A stretch of DNA of 64,000 nt from Bryobacteraceae bacterium. GTDB taxonomy: Bacteria > Acidobacteriota > Terriglobia > Bryobacterales > Bryobacteraceae. Below the pieces are notes generated by a model. That model made no database searches, was not told the origin of the DNA, and worked only from the letters and a program-made list of their open reading frames with translations. A program made the position numbers and the translations under genes. The stretch covers positions 62,001 to 126,000 of the forward strand of contig JARKOC010000058.1 in the NCBI GenBank assembly GCA_029975915.1, written 5' to 3'. Positions 55,964-64,000 of this stretch are shown in pieces (within the stretch, counting starts at the first letter, position 1; each line of letters starts with the position of its first letter).

Positions 55964-57628
55964 GTGAGAACGCTTGCCGCCATCCTCTTATTCATTCAGG
56001 CTCTCCCCGCGGCCGCCCAGTTCACTGACCTGGCCATCGACCGCTCGGCGAGAAGGATTCTCTTCTCCACTACCCTCACCCTCAAAGGCGAGGAGCGTAA
56101 CAATGAGTTCAAACTGATCGAAGCGGATCAGACGCGCAAACTACGGACCTTTCTCAACGTCAAGGCCGAATGGCTTCCCGGCGACCGCGCCCCGCTGAAC
56201 TTCCCCTCTCTCCACTCCACCGTGCTTAGTTCCGACGGCCAGACGGTGGCCTGGACTGCCACTCGCACCTGCACCGGAGGCAGCGGATGCCTGGGGGTGG
56301 AACGCCTCATGGGGACCATCCGCCACGGCCGCTGCGCTCAGGGAGAGCGGTGCGAAACGGCCGCGGCCGGCTGGGCGCGGTTGAGCGCCAATGGACGTTG
56401 GGCGGCGTTCGCCGGTCCGCAGTCGATGGCTCGCCAGTACGGCTTGAAGCTCCTGGACCTTGATACAGGAGCCTCCTCTCAATGGATGAGCCCGCCGTCC
56501 GGGATCTCCGGAGCCGGACGGCGATCAATCGCGAATGACGGAACCCTGGTAACTGGCGGCACTGGGCCGGGGCTCCTGGTCTTCCGAGCCGGCGCGGAAC
56601 CGGTCCAGCGAAGGACTACCTGGAACCTCACCGAAGTCGTCGTCAGTGACGACGCCCGGTTCGCCGTCGGCCAGACGCTTGAAGAAAACCCGTCACTTGT
56701 CGCCGTGGAACTTGCAACGGGGTGGGAAACCGTCCTGATCCAGGCCGCCGAAGGATGCCGCAAGCCGGCCTTAACCGAAGACGGAACGGTGCTGATGTTC
56801 CTGTCGGGAGCGAACTGGGAGGGTAAGAATGACTCGCTTGCCGTGCAGGTCTGGACTGCCGATTTGATCACCGGGAGACTCCGCCAGTGGACCTTCGAGC
56901 CCGCGGGCGTCCTGGATGCGGCGATCTCCGGCGACGGCATGACCGTCGTGGCGGCGGCCGCCGGAGGAAGGCTTATCGTTGTTGACGGGCTTTCGCTGGA
57001 GACCTCGGAAATCGCCAGCGGAACCGATGCCGTGTCGCAGATGCCCGCACAGGTGGCCCGCGGCTCCAGGTATGAACTCACAGGAACCGGACTCGACCAG
57101 GCCGAATTGGCTTGGAAGGATAGATCAATTCAGCCTGTCTCCATCTCAGCAAACCGGATCGAGTTCATCTTCCCCTGGGATGCCGAAATGGGCGAGGCGG
57201 TCTTGGTGGTATCGAGGAAAGGAAGTCAGTTCGAGCCGCAATCGTTTACGGCCCGCTTGTCAGACGTGGCCCCTTACTTTATTTCGGCCAATTACAGGGT
57301 CAGCGGACTGCGGCCGGACGGCAGCGAGATCTCGGACATGAATCCGGTGAGGCCGGGTGAAGCGATCACTTTGCGGATGGCTGGCCTCGGTCCTGTTGAC
57401 AGCCAGGGCAGGGTTCTGACGGCGCTGGAAATCTACGAAAGTACAGCCGGCGGCGGACCAATCGAGATCTTGAGCGCCCGCGTGGACCCGGATAAGGAGG
57501 GCCGGTACTTGATCACTGCCCGCGTCCCAGGGCGGATGTACCTCTACTCGCCTGTGTCATGGGTGATCCGAGCCGCTGGCTCGGGCGACTACAGCGATAC
57601 GGGCAACCTCCCCATCGCAACTCAATGA
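55964..57628 (+). CDS. Secreted beta-propeller-like protein with Solibacter-type C-terminal domain
   Basis: 554 aa from GTG 55964, the start of a clear signal peptide (LAAILLFIQALPAAAQF); an ATG at 55859 would add an unlikely 35-residue leader. Residues 30-350 look like a TolB/WD-type propeller (repeated SDDARFAVG, ALTEDGTVLMF, AISGDGMTVVAAAAGG). The last 200 residues have the Solibacter uncharacterised C-terminal domain pattern (PAQVARGSRYELTGTGL, NPVRPGEAITLRMAGLGPVD). Its function is unknown, probably cell surface. The 230-bp gap before it shows no recognisable feature. Confidence 0.8.
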   Translation: MRTLAAILLFIQALPAAAQFTDLAIDRSARRILFSTTLTLKGEERNNEFKLIEADQTRKLRTFLNVKAEWLPGDRAPLNFPSLHSTVLSSDGQTVAWTATRTCTGGSGCLGVERLMGTIRHGRCAQGERCETAAAGWARLSANGRWAAFAGPQSMARQYGLKLLDLDTGASSQWMSPPSGISGAGRRSIANDGTLVTGGTGPGLLVFRAGAEPVQRRTTWNLTEVVVSDDARFAVGQTLEENPSLVAVELATGWETVLIQAAEGCRKPALTEDGTVLMFLSGANWEGKNDSLAVQVWTADLITGRLRQWTFEPAGVLDAAISGDGMTVVAAAAGGRLIVVDGLSLETSEIASGTDAVSQMPAQVARGSRYELTGTGLDQAELAWKDRSIQPVSISANRIEFIFPWDAEMGEAVLVVSRKGSQFEPQSFTARLSDVAPYFISANYRVSGLRPDGSEISDMNPVRPGEAITLRMAGLGPVDSQGRVLTALEIYESTAGGGPIEILSARVDPDKEGRYLITARVPGRMYLYSPVSWVIRAAGSGDYSDTGNLPIATQ

Positions 57629-57632
57629 GCCT

Positions 57633-58274
57633 TCAATGGATGTGTGGTGGTAAGTCCGCCAGTGTATCTAGCATCAGATCCGGCGGCGCTTCGTCGAGCG
57701 TGTAGGGCTTCAACCCGTATGTCACGCCGACCGCCTTCACCCCCGCGTTGCGCGCTGTAAGCACGTCCACGGATGAATCGCCCACCATCCACGTCCTATC
57801 GCGCGATGTCCCAGCCTCCTCAATCAACGTCTCGATGCCGACCGGATGCGGTTTCTTCTCGACGAAGCTGTTCCCGCCGTATACCTGGAAGAAATAATCC
57901 CCTAGCTTCAGTCCAACCAGGATCTCCTTCGAGAAACGGACCGGCTTGTTTGTCAGCACGGCCATCTTGATTCGCCGGCCACGAAGTTCCGCCAGGCATT
58001 CGCGCACGCCGGGGTAGTCGCGCGTGTAATCGAGCATGTGCTCGCGGTAGTAGCTCAGGAAGTAGGCCAGCGCCTGCTCCAGTTGGGCCTCGGTGGCGCC
58101 TTCGCCCATGGCCCTTTTGATGAGGACTGGCGCGCCGTTGCCCACGTATGAAGCAACGACGTCGTCCGGCAGCGGTTCCATGCCCATGTAAGACCGAGTT
58201 GCGTTGACCGAGTTGCAGAGGTCCTGTTTGGAATCGACCAGCGTGCCGTCCAAATCGAATATGACTAGAGCCAT
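57633..58274 (-). CDS. gph: HAD-family hydrolase, phosphoglycolate phosphatase-like
   Basis: 213 aa. HAD motif I is IFDLDGTLVDS at residues 4-14 (nucleophile Asp8 area), motif II is AVLTNKPVRFSKEIL with the Thr, and motif III/IV is WMVGDSSVDVLTARNAG. The helical cap between motif I and II is typical of class IA enzymes such as Gph. It probably removes phosphate from 2-phosphoglycolate made during DNA repair. The gene converges with the upstream secreted-protein gene (4 bp gap). Confidence 0.9.
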   Translation of the reverse strand: MALVIFDLDGTLVDSKQDLCNSVNATRSYMGMEPLPDDVVASYVGNGAPVLIKRAMGEGATEAQLEQALAYFLSYYREHMLDYTRDYPGVRECLAELRGRRIKMAVLTNKPVRFSKEILVGLKLGDYFFQVYGGNSFVEKKPHPVGIETLIEEAGTSRDRTWMVGDSSVDVLTARNAGVKAVGVTYGLKPYTLDEAPPDLMLDTLADLPPHIH

Positions 58275-58325
58275 GCCCTACATCCCAGTGTACGGGATGC
58301 GGCTCACCGGCTCATCGCTTCACGC

Positions 58326-59063
58326 TCAGCCGAACATCGCTGCCCAGCCTGTCTTGAGAATCACCCAGACAAACCAGGGAACCAGGATCGCGCCAAACGC
58401 CTTGCCCGTCGTCATCTTTGGGATCGCGCGCGAAAAGCCGATAGCCAGCAGGAAGATCGTCCAGAAGGTGAACAGGTCGATCGAGCCGAGTAGCGATTTC
58501 ATCCAGGCTGGCGAAGTGGCGGACAAAAACGCCCCGGCGTTGAAAGCCAGTGGATTCTGGATGTCGAACTCATCGGGCGGCTTCAAGTACAGCACCATGA
58601 TCATGACCAGCGTTCCTACGATTCCCGGAGGCAGCATGGCGTAGGAGTAGATATTGAGCGCGTTCTTGTACTTCAACTTGCCGTCCATCAGCAGATTGAA
58701 GACCAGCAGCAGGACGCCTGCCGCGATGAACAGAATCACGGCACTTCCGACGAAAGCCCCGGCATACAACCCGATGGGAATGATCTTCATCTGCTGCGCC
58801 ATGACCGCGTCGCGCTGATCGGCGGGCAGTTGCTGCATGCGTTCGTTGGTTTCCAAGATCTTGGCGACCATGTCCTCGACGGAGATGCGTGACTGGATGG
58901 CGGTGACGGAGCCGAGCGAACACAACACGATGATCAGCAGCGGGATGACCCACTTCCCGGCCACCGCAATGTTGCCGAAAACGGAGCCCGGAGAATGGAA
59001 GACGCCCGTCAGGCGTTGGATTTCACTTACCTGCTGGGACTCTGGAGCGGTTTCAGGACTCAT
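58326..59063 (-). CDS. Yip1-family membrane protein
   Basis: 245 aa with five to six hydrophobic segments after a polar N-terminus. The first part has the typical LTGVFHSPGSVFGNIA opening, the middle KYKNALNIYSYAMLPPGIVGTLVM, and the C-terminal FTFWTIFLLAIGFSRA is followed by an inner helix, as in bacterial Yip1-domain proteins. Their function is unknown. TGCTATATT at 59093-59101 on this strand is its likely extended -10. Confidence 0.88.
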   Translation of the reverse strand: MSPETAPESQQVSEIQRLTGVFHSPGSVFGNIAVAGKWVIPLLIIVLCSLGSVTAIQSRISVEDMVAKILETNERMQQLPADQRDAVMAQQMKIIPIGLYAGAFVGSAVILFIAAGVLLLVFNLLMDGKLKYKNALNIYSYAMLPPGIVGTLVMIMVLYLKPPDEFDIQNPLAFNAGAFLSATSPAWMKSLLGSIDLFTFWTIFLLAIGFSRAIPKMTTGKAFGAILVPWFVWVILKTGWAAMFG

Positions 59064-59092
59064 TCAATTCACCTCTTTCTCGGATCCCGAAC

Positions 59093-59101
59093 AATATAGC
59101 A
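59093..59101 (-). promoter_or_regulatory. Extended -10 of the Yip1 gene
   Basis: TGCTATATT on the minus strand, about 29 nt before ATG 59063, with GAGGTG as the ribosome-binding site. The same 9-mer precedes mqnD. Confidence 0.55.
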
Positions 59102-59241
59102 GCCCGGCGGAACGGAGTGAAGGCAATGTGTGTAAAACTTATCGCGCCTGAGCGCCGACCTGCTGCGTATCTCTTCCACGAGCCAAAAGACCCGTTGGTG
59201 GAATTGGATATGATGGCAGGCGGCCAAATCGGGAGGTCAAC

Positions 59242-59703
59242 ATGAATCGCGGAATCTTCATTCTCATCACGGTTCTCGTCCTGGCGTCGGGTCTTGCGGC
59301 CAAACCCAACTTCACGGGCGATTGGAAACTGAACCCCGCCAAGAGCGACTTCGGCCAATTCCCGGCCCCGTCCAAACTGACTATGTCAATCGGTCACGAC
59401 GATCCGAATCTGAAAGTTAGCACTTCAATGGCAGGCGACTACGGTGAGTTCACCTGGGAAGCCGCCTACACCACCGACGGCAAGGAATGCATCAACAAGA
59501 TGCGTGACAACGAGTCTAAAAGCACGGTCACCTGGGACGGCGACATACTGTTGATCAACACCAAGACGTCATTTGGCGGCAACGACATGACCATCAGCGA
59601 CAAGTGGACCCTGTCCGCCGATGGCAAGACCCTGACCATCGACCGCAAGTTCGCCAGCAGCCAGGGCGAAATGGTTCAGAAAATTGCCATGGACAAACAG
59701 TAG
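59242..59703 (+). CDS. Small secreted protein, FTGxWKLNxAKSDFG family
   Basis: 153 aa with signal peptide (residues 1-20) and GGGAGG 5 nt before the ATG. The mature start NFTGDWKLNPAKSDFG is a recurrent motif in acidobacterial secreted proteins of lipocalin-like fold; alternating beta strands follow (GEFTWEAAYTTDG, MTISDKWTLSADGKTLTIDRKF). Ligand and function are unknown. A short membrane protein gene follows 22 bp after the stop. Confidence 0.8.
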   Translation: MNRGIFILITVLVLASGLAAKPNFTGDWKLNPAKSDFGQFPAPSKLTMSIGHDDPNLKVSTSMAGDYGEFTWEAAYTTDGKECINKMRDNESKSTVTWDGDILLINTKTSFGGNDMTISDKWTLSADGKTLTIDRKFASSQGEMVQKIAMDKQ

Positions 59704-59725
59704 CGGCGCAACTGCCGGGCAGTCC

Positions 59726-60130
59726 ATGGCGATGACGCGCGTGAAGGCAAAGCGAGTGGTGGCCGTCAATGTGAACCTGGCGGTAGCCGCCGCCCACCTG
59801 TTCACCGGACCCGGCTACCGGGGGCCGTTCCGCACCTTCGTGACAGGCTACGCGATCGACATCCTGCTGCCGTTCGCCGCCTATTTTCTGCTGATTCTTT
59901 GCGATGAGATCGTACCCGCACTGCGCCGGTGGTATTTGCGCGCAGCGGTGGTGGTGGCGGTGATGTCGTCGGCGGAGTTAGCCCAGTATTTCGGTTATCC
60001 GGTCTTCGGGAATACGTTCGACCCTCTGGATTTCGCCGCCTACGCCACGGGCGCCCTGATGGCCGCCATTGCCGACCAGGTCCTGCTGCCGCGCCTAATG
60101 CCCGCCTGGCTCGTCGCCGAACCGGCATGA
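59726..60130 (+). CDS. VanZ-like small membrane protein
   Basis: 134 aa from ATG 59726; an in-frame ATG at 59684 lies inside the previous gene. Three to four membrane segments. The end SAELAQYFGYPVFGNTFDPLDFAAYATGAL matches the VanZ-type E-x-x-Q...FD-x-x-D signature. Function unknown; VanZ proteins confer low-level glycopeptide tolerance. Assigned from this motif alone. Confidence 0.7.
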   Translation: MAMTRVKAKRVVAVNVNLAVAAAHLFTGPGYRGPFRTFVTGYAIDILLPFAAYFLLILCDEIVPALRRWYLRAAVVVAVMSSAELAQYFGYPVFGNTFDPLDFAAYATGALMAAIADQVLLPRLMPAWLVAEPA

Positions 60131-60149
60131 AACCGCGTTGAGCGTCAGG

Positions 60150-62642
60150 CTATTCCCAGCGCAACGCCCGGTTCGGATCGATCCGCGAGGCTTTCCACGC
60201 CGGCGCGAACGCCGCAGCCAGCGAGACGGCCAGGATGATTGCGACTCCGGTGGTGAACGACGCCGCGTCCAGCGCCTTCACCCCGAACAACTGGCTTTCG
60301 ACATATCGTCCGCCGGCCATGCCGCATCCGACGCCAACGGCCACCCCGGCGATGATCACCGGCGCAATCTCCTCCAGCACCAGGCCGATGGCGCTCGACG
60401 GCGCGGCGCCCATCGCCATGCGGATACCGATCTCCTTGGTTCGCCGCGTCACCACGAATGCCAGCACGCCATAGAGTCCAACCGCGGCCAAGAGTGTCGC
60501 CAGAATCGCGAAACCGCCCGAGAGGTACGATAGTAGCCTCTCGTTGGTCAGGCTCCGGTCCAACTGTTCGTCCATGAGCCGTAGGTCTGAAACAACGAGG
60601 TTTGTATCCAGGCGGCGCAGCGCGGGCCGGATCAACGGCATCACCTGGCGCGGGTCGCCGTTGGTTCTCACATAGACGGTTACCGAGTTGATCCTTTCAA
60701 TGAACCTGGTGCTGCCAAGGGCGACGAACGTCTGCCTTGGGACTTCCCCCCTGACTTCGTGATAGTGGGCGTCGCGGATCATCCCAACAATTTCCATGTC
60801 CGGGGTATTGGCTCGCCCCATCGCCATCAGCCGGCCAACCGGGCTTGACCCGTTCAGATACTGCTTCACCAGCGCCTCGTTTACCAGGCAGCGGGCTTTT
60901 TCCGTACCCCAGTCGTTCCAGGTGAAATCTCGTCCGGCCTTCACGGGAATCCCCAATGCCTCGAAGTAGCCCGGCGAAACTGCATTGAAGAAGCTCCATG
61001 TGCTTTCCAGGTCCGGCACTGTCGCGCCGGGCAGAGTGATGGAAGTGTCCCACCTGCCACCCGTCAGCAGGCGTTGCCGGCTGGCGCCCGCGGCCGCCAC
61101 CCCAGGCAGCGACCGCAGGGCATCCAGCGCCTCGCGGTAGACATACAGCTTCCTGCCGGTGTCATACACCATCGCCGGGCCCATGCCGAACATGATGACG
61201 CTGCCGCTCTCGAAGCCGAGATCGACGCGCTTCAGTTCATTCAGCGAACGCGTGAAAAGGCCCGCGCCTATCACGAGGAGCGTGCAGAGGCTCACCTGCA
61301 GCGCCACCAGCGTCTTCCTCATCCGCACGTGGCCATGGCCGCCGGCCACCGAGCCAGCCTCGGACTTCAACGCCGCCGCAGGCTCGGCCCGGGATCCCTT
61401 CAACGCTGGCGCCAGTCCGAAAATCAAGGCGGTGAACGCTGTGACAGCAGTGGCGAACAGCAGGATTCGCAGGTCCGGCGTCGCGGACAAGGAAAGATAC
61501 TCCGGGTTGTAAGGCAGGAAACCGATCAGCCCGCGCGCCATCCAGTAGCTCAGCGCCACCCCGGCTGCGCCGCCCGCCACGGCCAGGATTGCACTCTCCC
61601 ACAAGAACTGCCTCACCACCTGCCACCTTGTCGCCCCCAGCGCCACGCGGATAGCCACCTCCCGCTGACCAGCCGCAGCCCGCGCAAGCATCAGGTTGGC
61701 CACGTTCGCGCACGCGATCAGCAGCACCAATCCCACCAGGCACTGCAATACGATCAACGGTCTCTCGGAGCGCTCACGCAGGTTCGACTGGCCCTTTTCA
61801 GCCGGAATCAACGAAAAGGTCTGCTTCAGGAAACGCTCCTTCATGTCCGGGAACCGGGCAAACAGCGGTCCCTTGAGTTCCTCCTGCTGCATCTGGCTGT
61901 ACAAAACTCTGATCGACGCTTCGGCCTTCTCGCGCGTGACGCCAGGTTTCAGGCGGCCGAACAAATAGAACCAGGAGTCGCGCTCGTCGTCCAGGGCATC
62001 CCAGGTCGGTGTGATCGCCGGTTTCATCATCACCGGCACCCACATCGCGGTGGGGATGCCAGCCTCGGTTCCTTCAAAACCCTGCTGGGCGACGCCGATA
62101 ACTGTGAAAGGCGTTCCGTTTAGCCGGATCTGTTCGCCGGCGATGTCCGCCCTGCCGCCAAACCTGTTCCGCCAGAAGTCGTACTGGAGCACCACCACCG
62201 GATGGGCGTTTCGATTGAGATCGTCTGAGGGTTGCAGCAGACGGCCCAAACGAGGCCGTATGCCGAAGACCTGAAAGTAATTGCCGGCCACCATGGTCAC
62301 GCTGACGACCTCACTCCGATCGCCGGCAACCATTCCGGCCCTCTCCGTTCGAGTCCCGGTGAGCCCGCCCAACACCGTGTTCCGGTCACGGAACTTCAGG
62401 TATTGCGGGTGCGCGAAGGTGTGGCGGCCGTCGCCGTTCTGCGAGCCGAATCGCCCGCCCTCCAGACGGAACTGGACCAATTCCTGGGGCCGCTCGACCG
62501 GCAGCATGCGCAAGAGGATCTGATCGACGAGCGTGAAGATCGCCGTGTTGGCGCCAATCCCCAAGGCCAGTGAAACGATCGCGGCCGTGGCGAAAACAGG
62601 GGCTTTGGCGAGCGAACGCAGAGCGAACCGGAGATCCCTCAT
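60150..62642 (-). CDS. Large duplicated ABC transporter permease (acidobacterial orphan permease type)
   Basis: 830 aa with two repeats of an extracytoplasmic MacB_PCD-like domain followed by an FtsX-type membrane bundle. The first starts LRFALRSLAKAPVFATAAIV and has AREVAIRVALGATRW between its segments; the second has TRRTKEIGIRMAMGAAPSSAIG near its C-terminus. No ATPase gene is adjacent. This orphan duplicated architecture is characteristic of the acidobacterial duplicated orphan permease family. Its substrate is unknown; it may work with an unlinked ATPase. No PadR domain is fused here. Confidence 0.93.
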   Translation of the reverse strand: MRDLRFALRSLAKAPVFATAAIVSLALGIGANTAIFTLVDQILLRMLPVERPQELVQFRLEGGRFGSQNGDGRHTFAHPQYLKFRDRNTVLGGLTGTRTERAGMVAGDRSEVVSVTMVAGNYFQVFGIRPRLGRLLQPSDDLNRNAHPVVVLQYDFWRNRFGGRADIAGEQIRLNGTPFTVIGVAQQGFEGTEAGIPTAMWVPVMMKPAITPTWDALDDERDSWFYLFGRLKPGVTREKAEASIRVLYSQMQQEELKGPLFARFPDMKERFLKQTFSLIPAEKGQSNLRERSERPLIVLQCLVGLVLLIACANVANLMLARAAAGQREVAIRVALGATRWQVVRQFLWESAILAVAGGAAGVALSYWMARGLIGFLPYNPEYLSLSATPDLRILLFATAVTAFTALIFGLAPALKGSRAEPAAALKSEAGSVAGGHGHVRMRKTLVALQVSLCTLLVIGAGLFTRSLNELKRVDLGFESGSVIMFGMGPAMVYDTGRKLYVYREALDALRSLPGVAAAGASRQRLLTGGRWDTSITLPGATVPDLESTWSFFNAVSPGYFEALGIPVKAGRDFTWNDWGTEKARCLVNEALVKQYLNGSSPVGRLMAMGRANTPDMEIVGMIRDAHYHEVRGEVPRQTFVALGSTRFIERINSVTVYVRTNGDPRQVMPLIRPALRRLDTNLVVSDLRLMDEQLDRSLTNERLLSYLSGGFAILATLLAAVGLYGVLAFVVTRRTKEIGIRMAMGAAPSSAIGLVLEEIAPVIIAGVAVGVGCGMAGGRYVESQLFGVKALDAASFTTGVAIILAVSLAAAFAPAWKASRIDPNRALRWE

Positions 62643-62767
62643 AGCCAGAAATACGGACCACAGGTGCGATAGTTCGCGGAAAGCGCGTGAATTTACACGG
62701 CGGAGACAGCCGCTTGCGCCGCCTCGCGTTGATGTAAGCTATCCAAGTCAAGCCAGGAGGCCCATCT

Positions 62768-64000
62768 ATGAGAGAAATCAAGACATCCGCCGCATCTCGG
62801 CGCGAATTCCTCACCCGCACAGCCAGCGTCTCCGCCCTCGCCGGCGTCTCGCTGCCGCACGTCCATGCGGCCAGCACGGACACTCTCCAGGTTGCGCTTG
62901 TCGGCTGCGGCGGCCGCGGCACCGGCGCGGCCATGGACGCGCTCCGCGTCACCAACGGTCCGATGAAACTGACCGCCATGGCCGACGTCGTCCGGGCCAA
63001 GCTGAACAACAGCTACGACCGGCTGAAAACCGAGTTCGGCGACAAAGTGGACGTGCCTCAGGAACGCCGCTTCCTCAGCTTCGATGCCTACAAACAGGCC
63101 ATGGACGCGCTCAAGCCGGGCGACGTCGTCATCCTCGGCACGCCGCCGGCGTTTCGCTGGGTCCAGTTCAGCTATGCCATCGAAAAGGGTCTGCACTGCT
63201 TCATGGAGAAGCCGGTCACCGTCGATGGCCCCACGACCAAGCGCATGCTGAAACTGGCCGAGGCGGCCTCGGCGAAGAACTTGAAAGTCGGCGTCGGGCT
63301 GATGGTCCGTCATTGCCGCGCCCGCCAGGAACTGCTCAAGCGGATTCAAGACGGCCAGATCGGCGACATCATCGCCATGCGCGGCTACCGCATGGGCCAG
63401 GGCGGCGGCACCGCCGGTCCGCGCCCGGTGGACGAGAGCGAACTCACCTACCAGATCAAGCGCTTCCACGCCTTCCTCTGGGCCAGCGGCGGCGTCTTTT
63501 CGGATTACTACATCCACCAGATCGACGAGTGCAGTTGGATGAAGGGCGCATGGCCCGTCGAGGCGCACGCCGTCGGCGGACGCCACTACCGCGGCGATTC
63601 GCTCGACCAGAACTTCGACACCTATTCAGTCCAGTACGTCTATCCCGACGGCACGCGGCTCTACTTCGACGGCCGCAACATGAAGGGCGCGCGCGACGAA
63701 TTCGCCAGCTACGCCCACGGATCGAAGGGGTCGGCGGTCATCTCGACGTTGTCGCACGCGCCGGGCATGACACGCATTTACAAGGGCCACAATATCCCGC
63801 GTGTGGATAACCGCAAGCAGCTGCCGCTGCCGCCGGATCCGAACCTCGTGTGGGCCTTCCCGCAACCTGAAAAGAGCCCCTATCAGTGGGAGTGGGACGA
63901 CCTGACCGACGCCATCCGCCAGGACAAGCCTTACAACGAAGCCAAGCGCGGCGCCGAGGCGAGCCTCGTTGCTTCGATGGGCCGCATGGCTGCCCATACA
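62768..64000 (+). CDS. Tat-exported Gfo/Idh/MocA family oxidoreductase (right edge, partial)
   Basis: 411 codons are visible with no stop before the window end. AGGAGG (62755-62760) lies 7 nt before the ATG. A twin-arginine signal (SRREFLTRTASVSALAG) precedes the Rossmann motif VALVGCGGRGTGAAMDA, the substrate motif MEKPVTVDGPTTK, and the helix VGLMVRHCRARQELLKRI. The C-terminal beta sheet continues to the edge. Such exported Gfo/Idh enzymes act on periplasmic sugars, often with DUF1080 proteins. The true C-terminus is outside the window. Confidence 0.92.
   Translation, partial: MREIKTSAASRREFLTRTASVSALAGVSLPHVHAASTDTLQVALVGCGGRGTGAAMDALRVTNGPMKLTAMADVVRAKLNNSYDRLKTEFGDKVDVPQERRFLSFDAYKQAMDALKPGDVVILGTPPAFRWVQFSYAIEKGLHCFMEKPVTVDGPTTKRMLKLAEAASAKNLKVGVGLMVRHCRARQELLKRIQDGQIGDIIAMRGYRMGQGGGTAGPRPVDESELTYQIKRFHAFLWASGGVFSDYYIHQIDECSWMKGAWPVEAHAVGGRHYRGDSLDQNFDTYSVQYVYPDGTRLYFDGRNMKGARDEFASYAHGSKGSAVISTLSHAPGMTRIYKGHNIPRVDNRKQLPLPPDPNLVWAFPQPEKSPYQWEWDDLTDAIRQDKPYNEAKRGAEASLVASMGRMAAHT

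Noticed and set aside
61074..62123. 349-aa plus-strand ORF opposite the large permease
   Set aside because: Arg/His/Gln-rich shadow without domain features.
62533..63810. 425-aa plus-strand ORF overlapping the Tat-exported oxidoreductase in another frame
   Set aside because: Arg-rich translation; the real gene starts at 62768 in a different frame with a Tat signal and Rossmann motif, and has no stop before the window end.

Overview
This is a GC-rich, gene-dense bacterial chromosome segment, most likely from Acidobacteriota, order Bryobacterales/Solibacterales. The lineage call rests on several sequence features. A large two-module permease at 60150-62642 looks like the acidobacterial duplicated orphan permease family. 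A secreted beta-propeller protein at 55964-57628 has a C-terminus like the Solibacter uncharacterised C-terminal domain. There are tandem PEP-CTERM proteins, a DUF2934 protein, a DUF1080 (3-keto-disaccharide hydrolase) protein and several Tat-exported sugar oxidoreductases. I see no phage, IS element, CRISPR, rRNA or tRNA gene; this is a mainly chromosomal housekeeping and accessory stretch. No database search was possible, so family names come from motifs and remembered family features.

Layout. 1-7.8 kb: end of an unknown gene, a secreted EEP-fold hydrolase divergent from an AGE-family epimerase plus DUF1080 pair, a large hybrid histidine kinase, mqnD (menaquinone by the futalosine route) and an alpha/beta hydrolase. 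7.8-12.9 kb: the thpR-plsY-gpsA operon, a 3-methyladenine glycosylase and a Lon-like protease. 12.9-17.0 kb: a tightly overlapping TonB-receptor/ECF-transporter operon that includes a methyltransferase, controlled by a candidate palindromic operator that lies over its promoter. 17.1-24.9 kb: carAB convergent with hydrogenase maturation genes hypABCDE (hypF and hydrogenase structural genes are not here). 25-31.2 kb: rhomboid protease, a Gfo/Idh plus sugar isomerase pair and a three-gene ABC-2 exporter. 31.4-40.5 kb: argS, two PEP-CTERM paralogues, DUF2934 protein, lexA with its own palindrome, FmdB-like protein, dacB and an MFS transporter.

40.5-41.1 kb is the only long gap between protein genes, and I consider it the most interesting part of the window. 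It appears to encode two consecutive structured small RNAs, each ending in an intrinsic terminator. The second has a good promoter, a 16-nt perfect complement to the conserved 3' tail of 16S rRNA, and a 14-codon mini-ORF that is partly folded into a long-range helix.

41.1-50.7 kb (all minus strand): a fused GT2-GT4 glycosyltransferase, an alpha/alpha-barrel protein, a SpoIIE-like phosphatase that has lost its metal ligands, an amino-acid permease, a 52-aa basic protein and a UvrD/PcrA helicase. 50.9-52.4 kb: an ECF sigma factor, a membrane anti-sigma candidate and a Spy/CpxP-like protein. 52.4-64 kb: rpmE, a zinc alcohol dehydrogenase, a Cdd1-like HhH protein, L-rhamnose mutarotase, threonine synthase, the Solibacter-type secreted protein, a HAD phosphatase, Yip1 protein, two small envelope proteins, the large permease and a Tat-exported Gfo/Idh oxidoreductase cut by the right edge.

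Regulatory patterns: an extended -10 of form TGCTANNNT recurs upstream of at least nine genes, and several genes (AGE epimerase, lexA, rhaM, the 38.6-kb secreted protein) place a -10 box 6-7 nt before the start codon, which suggests leaderless mRNAs.
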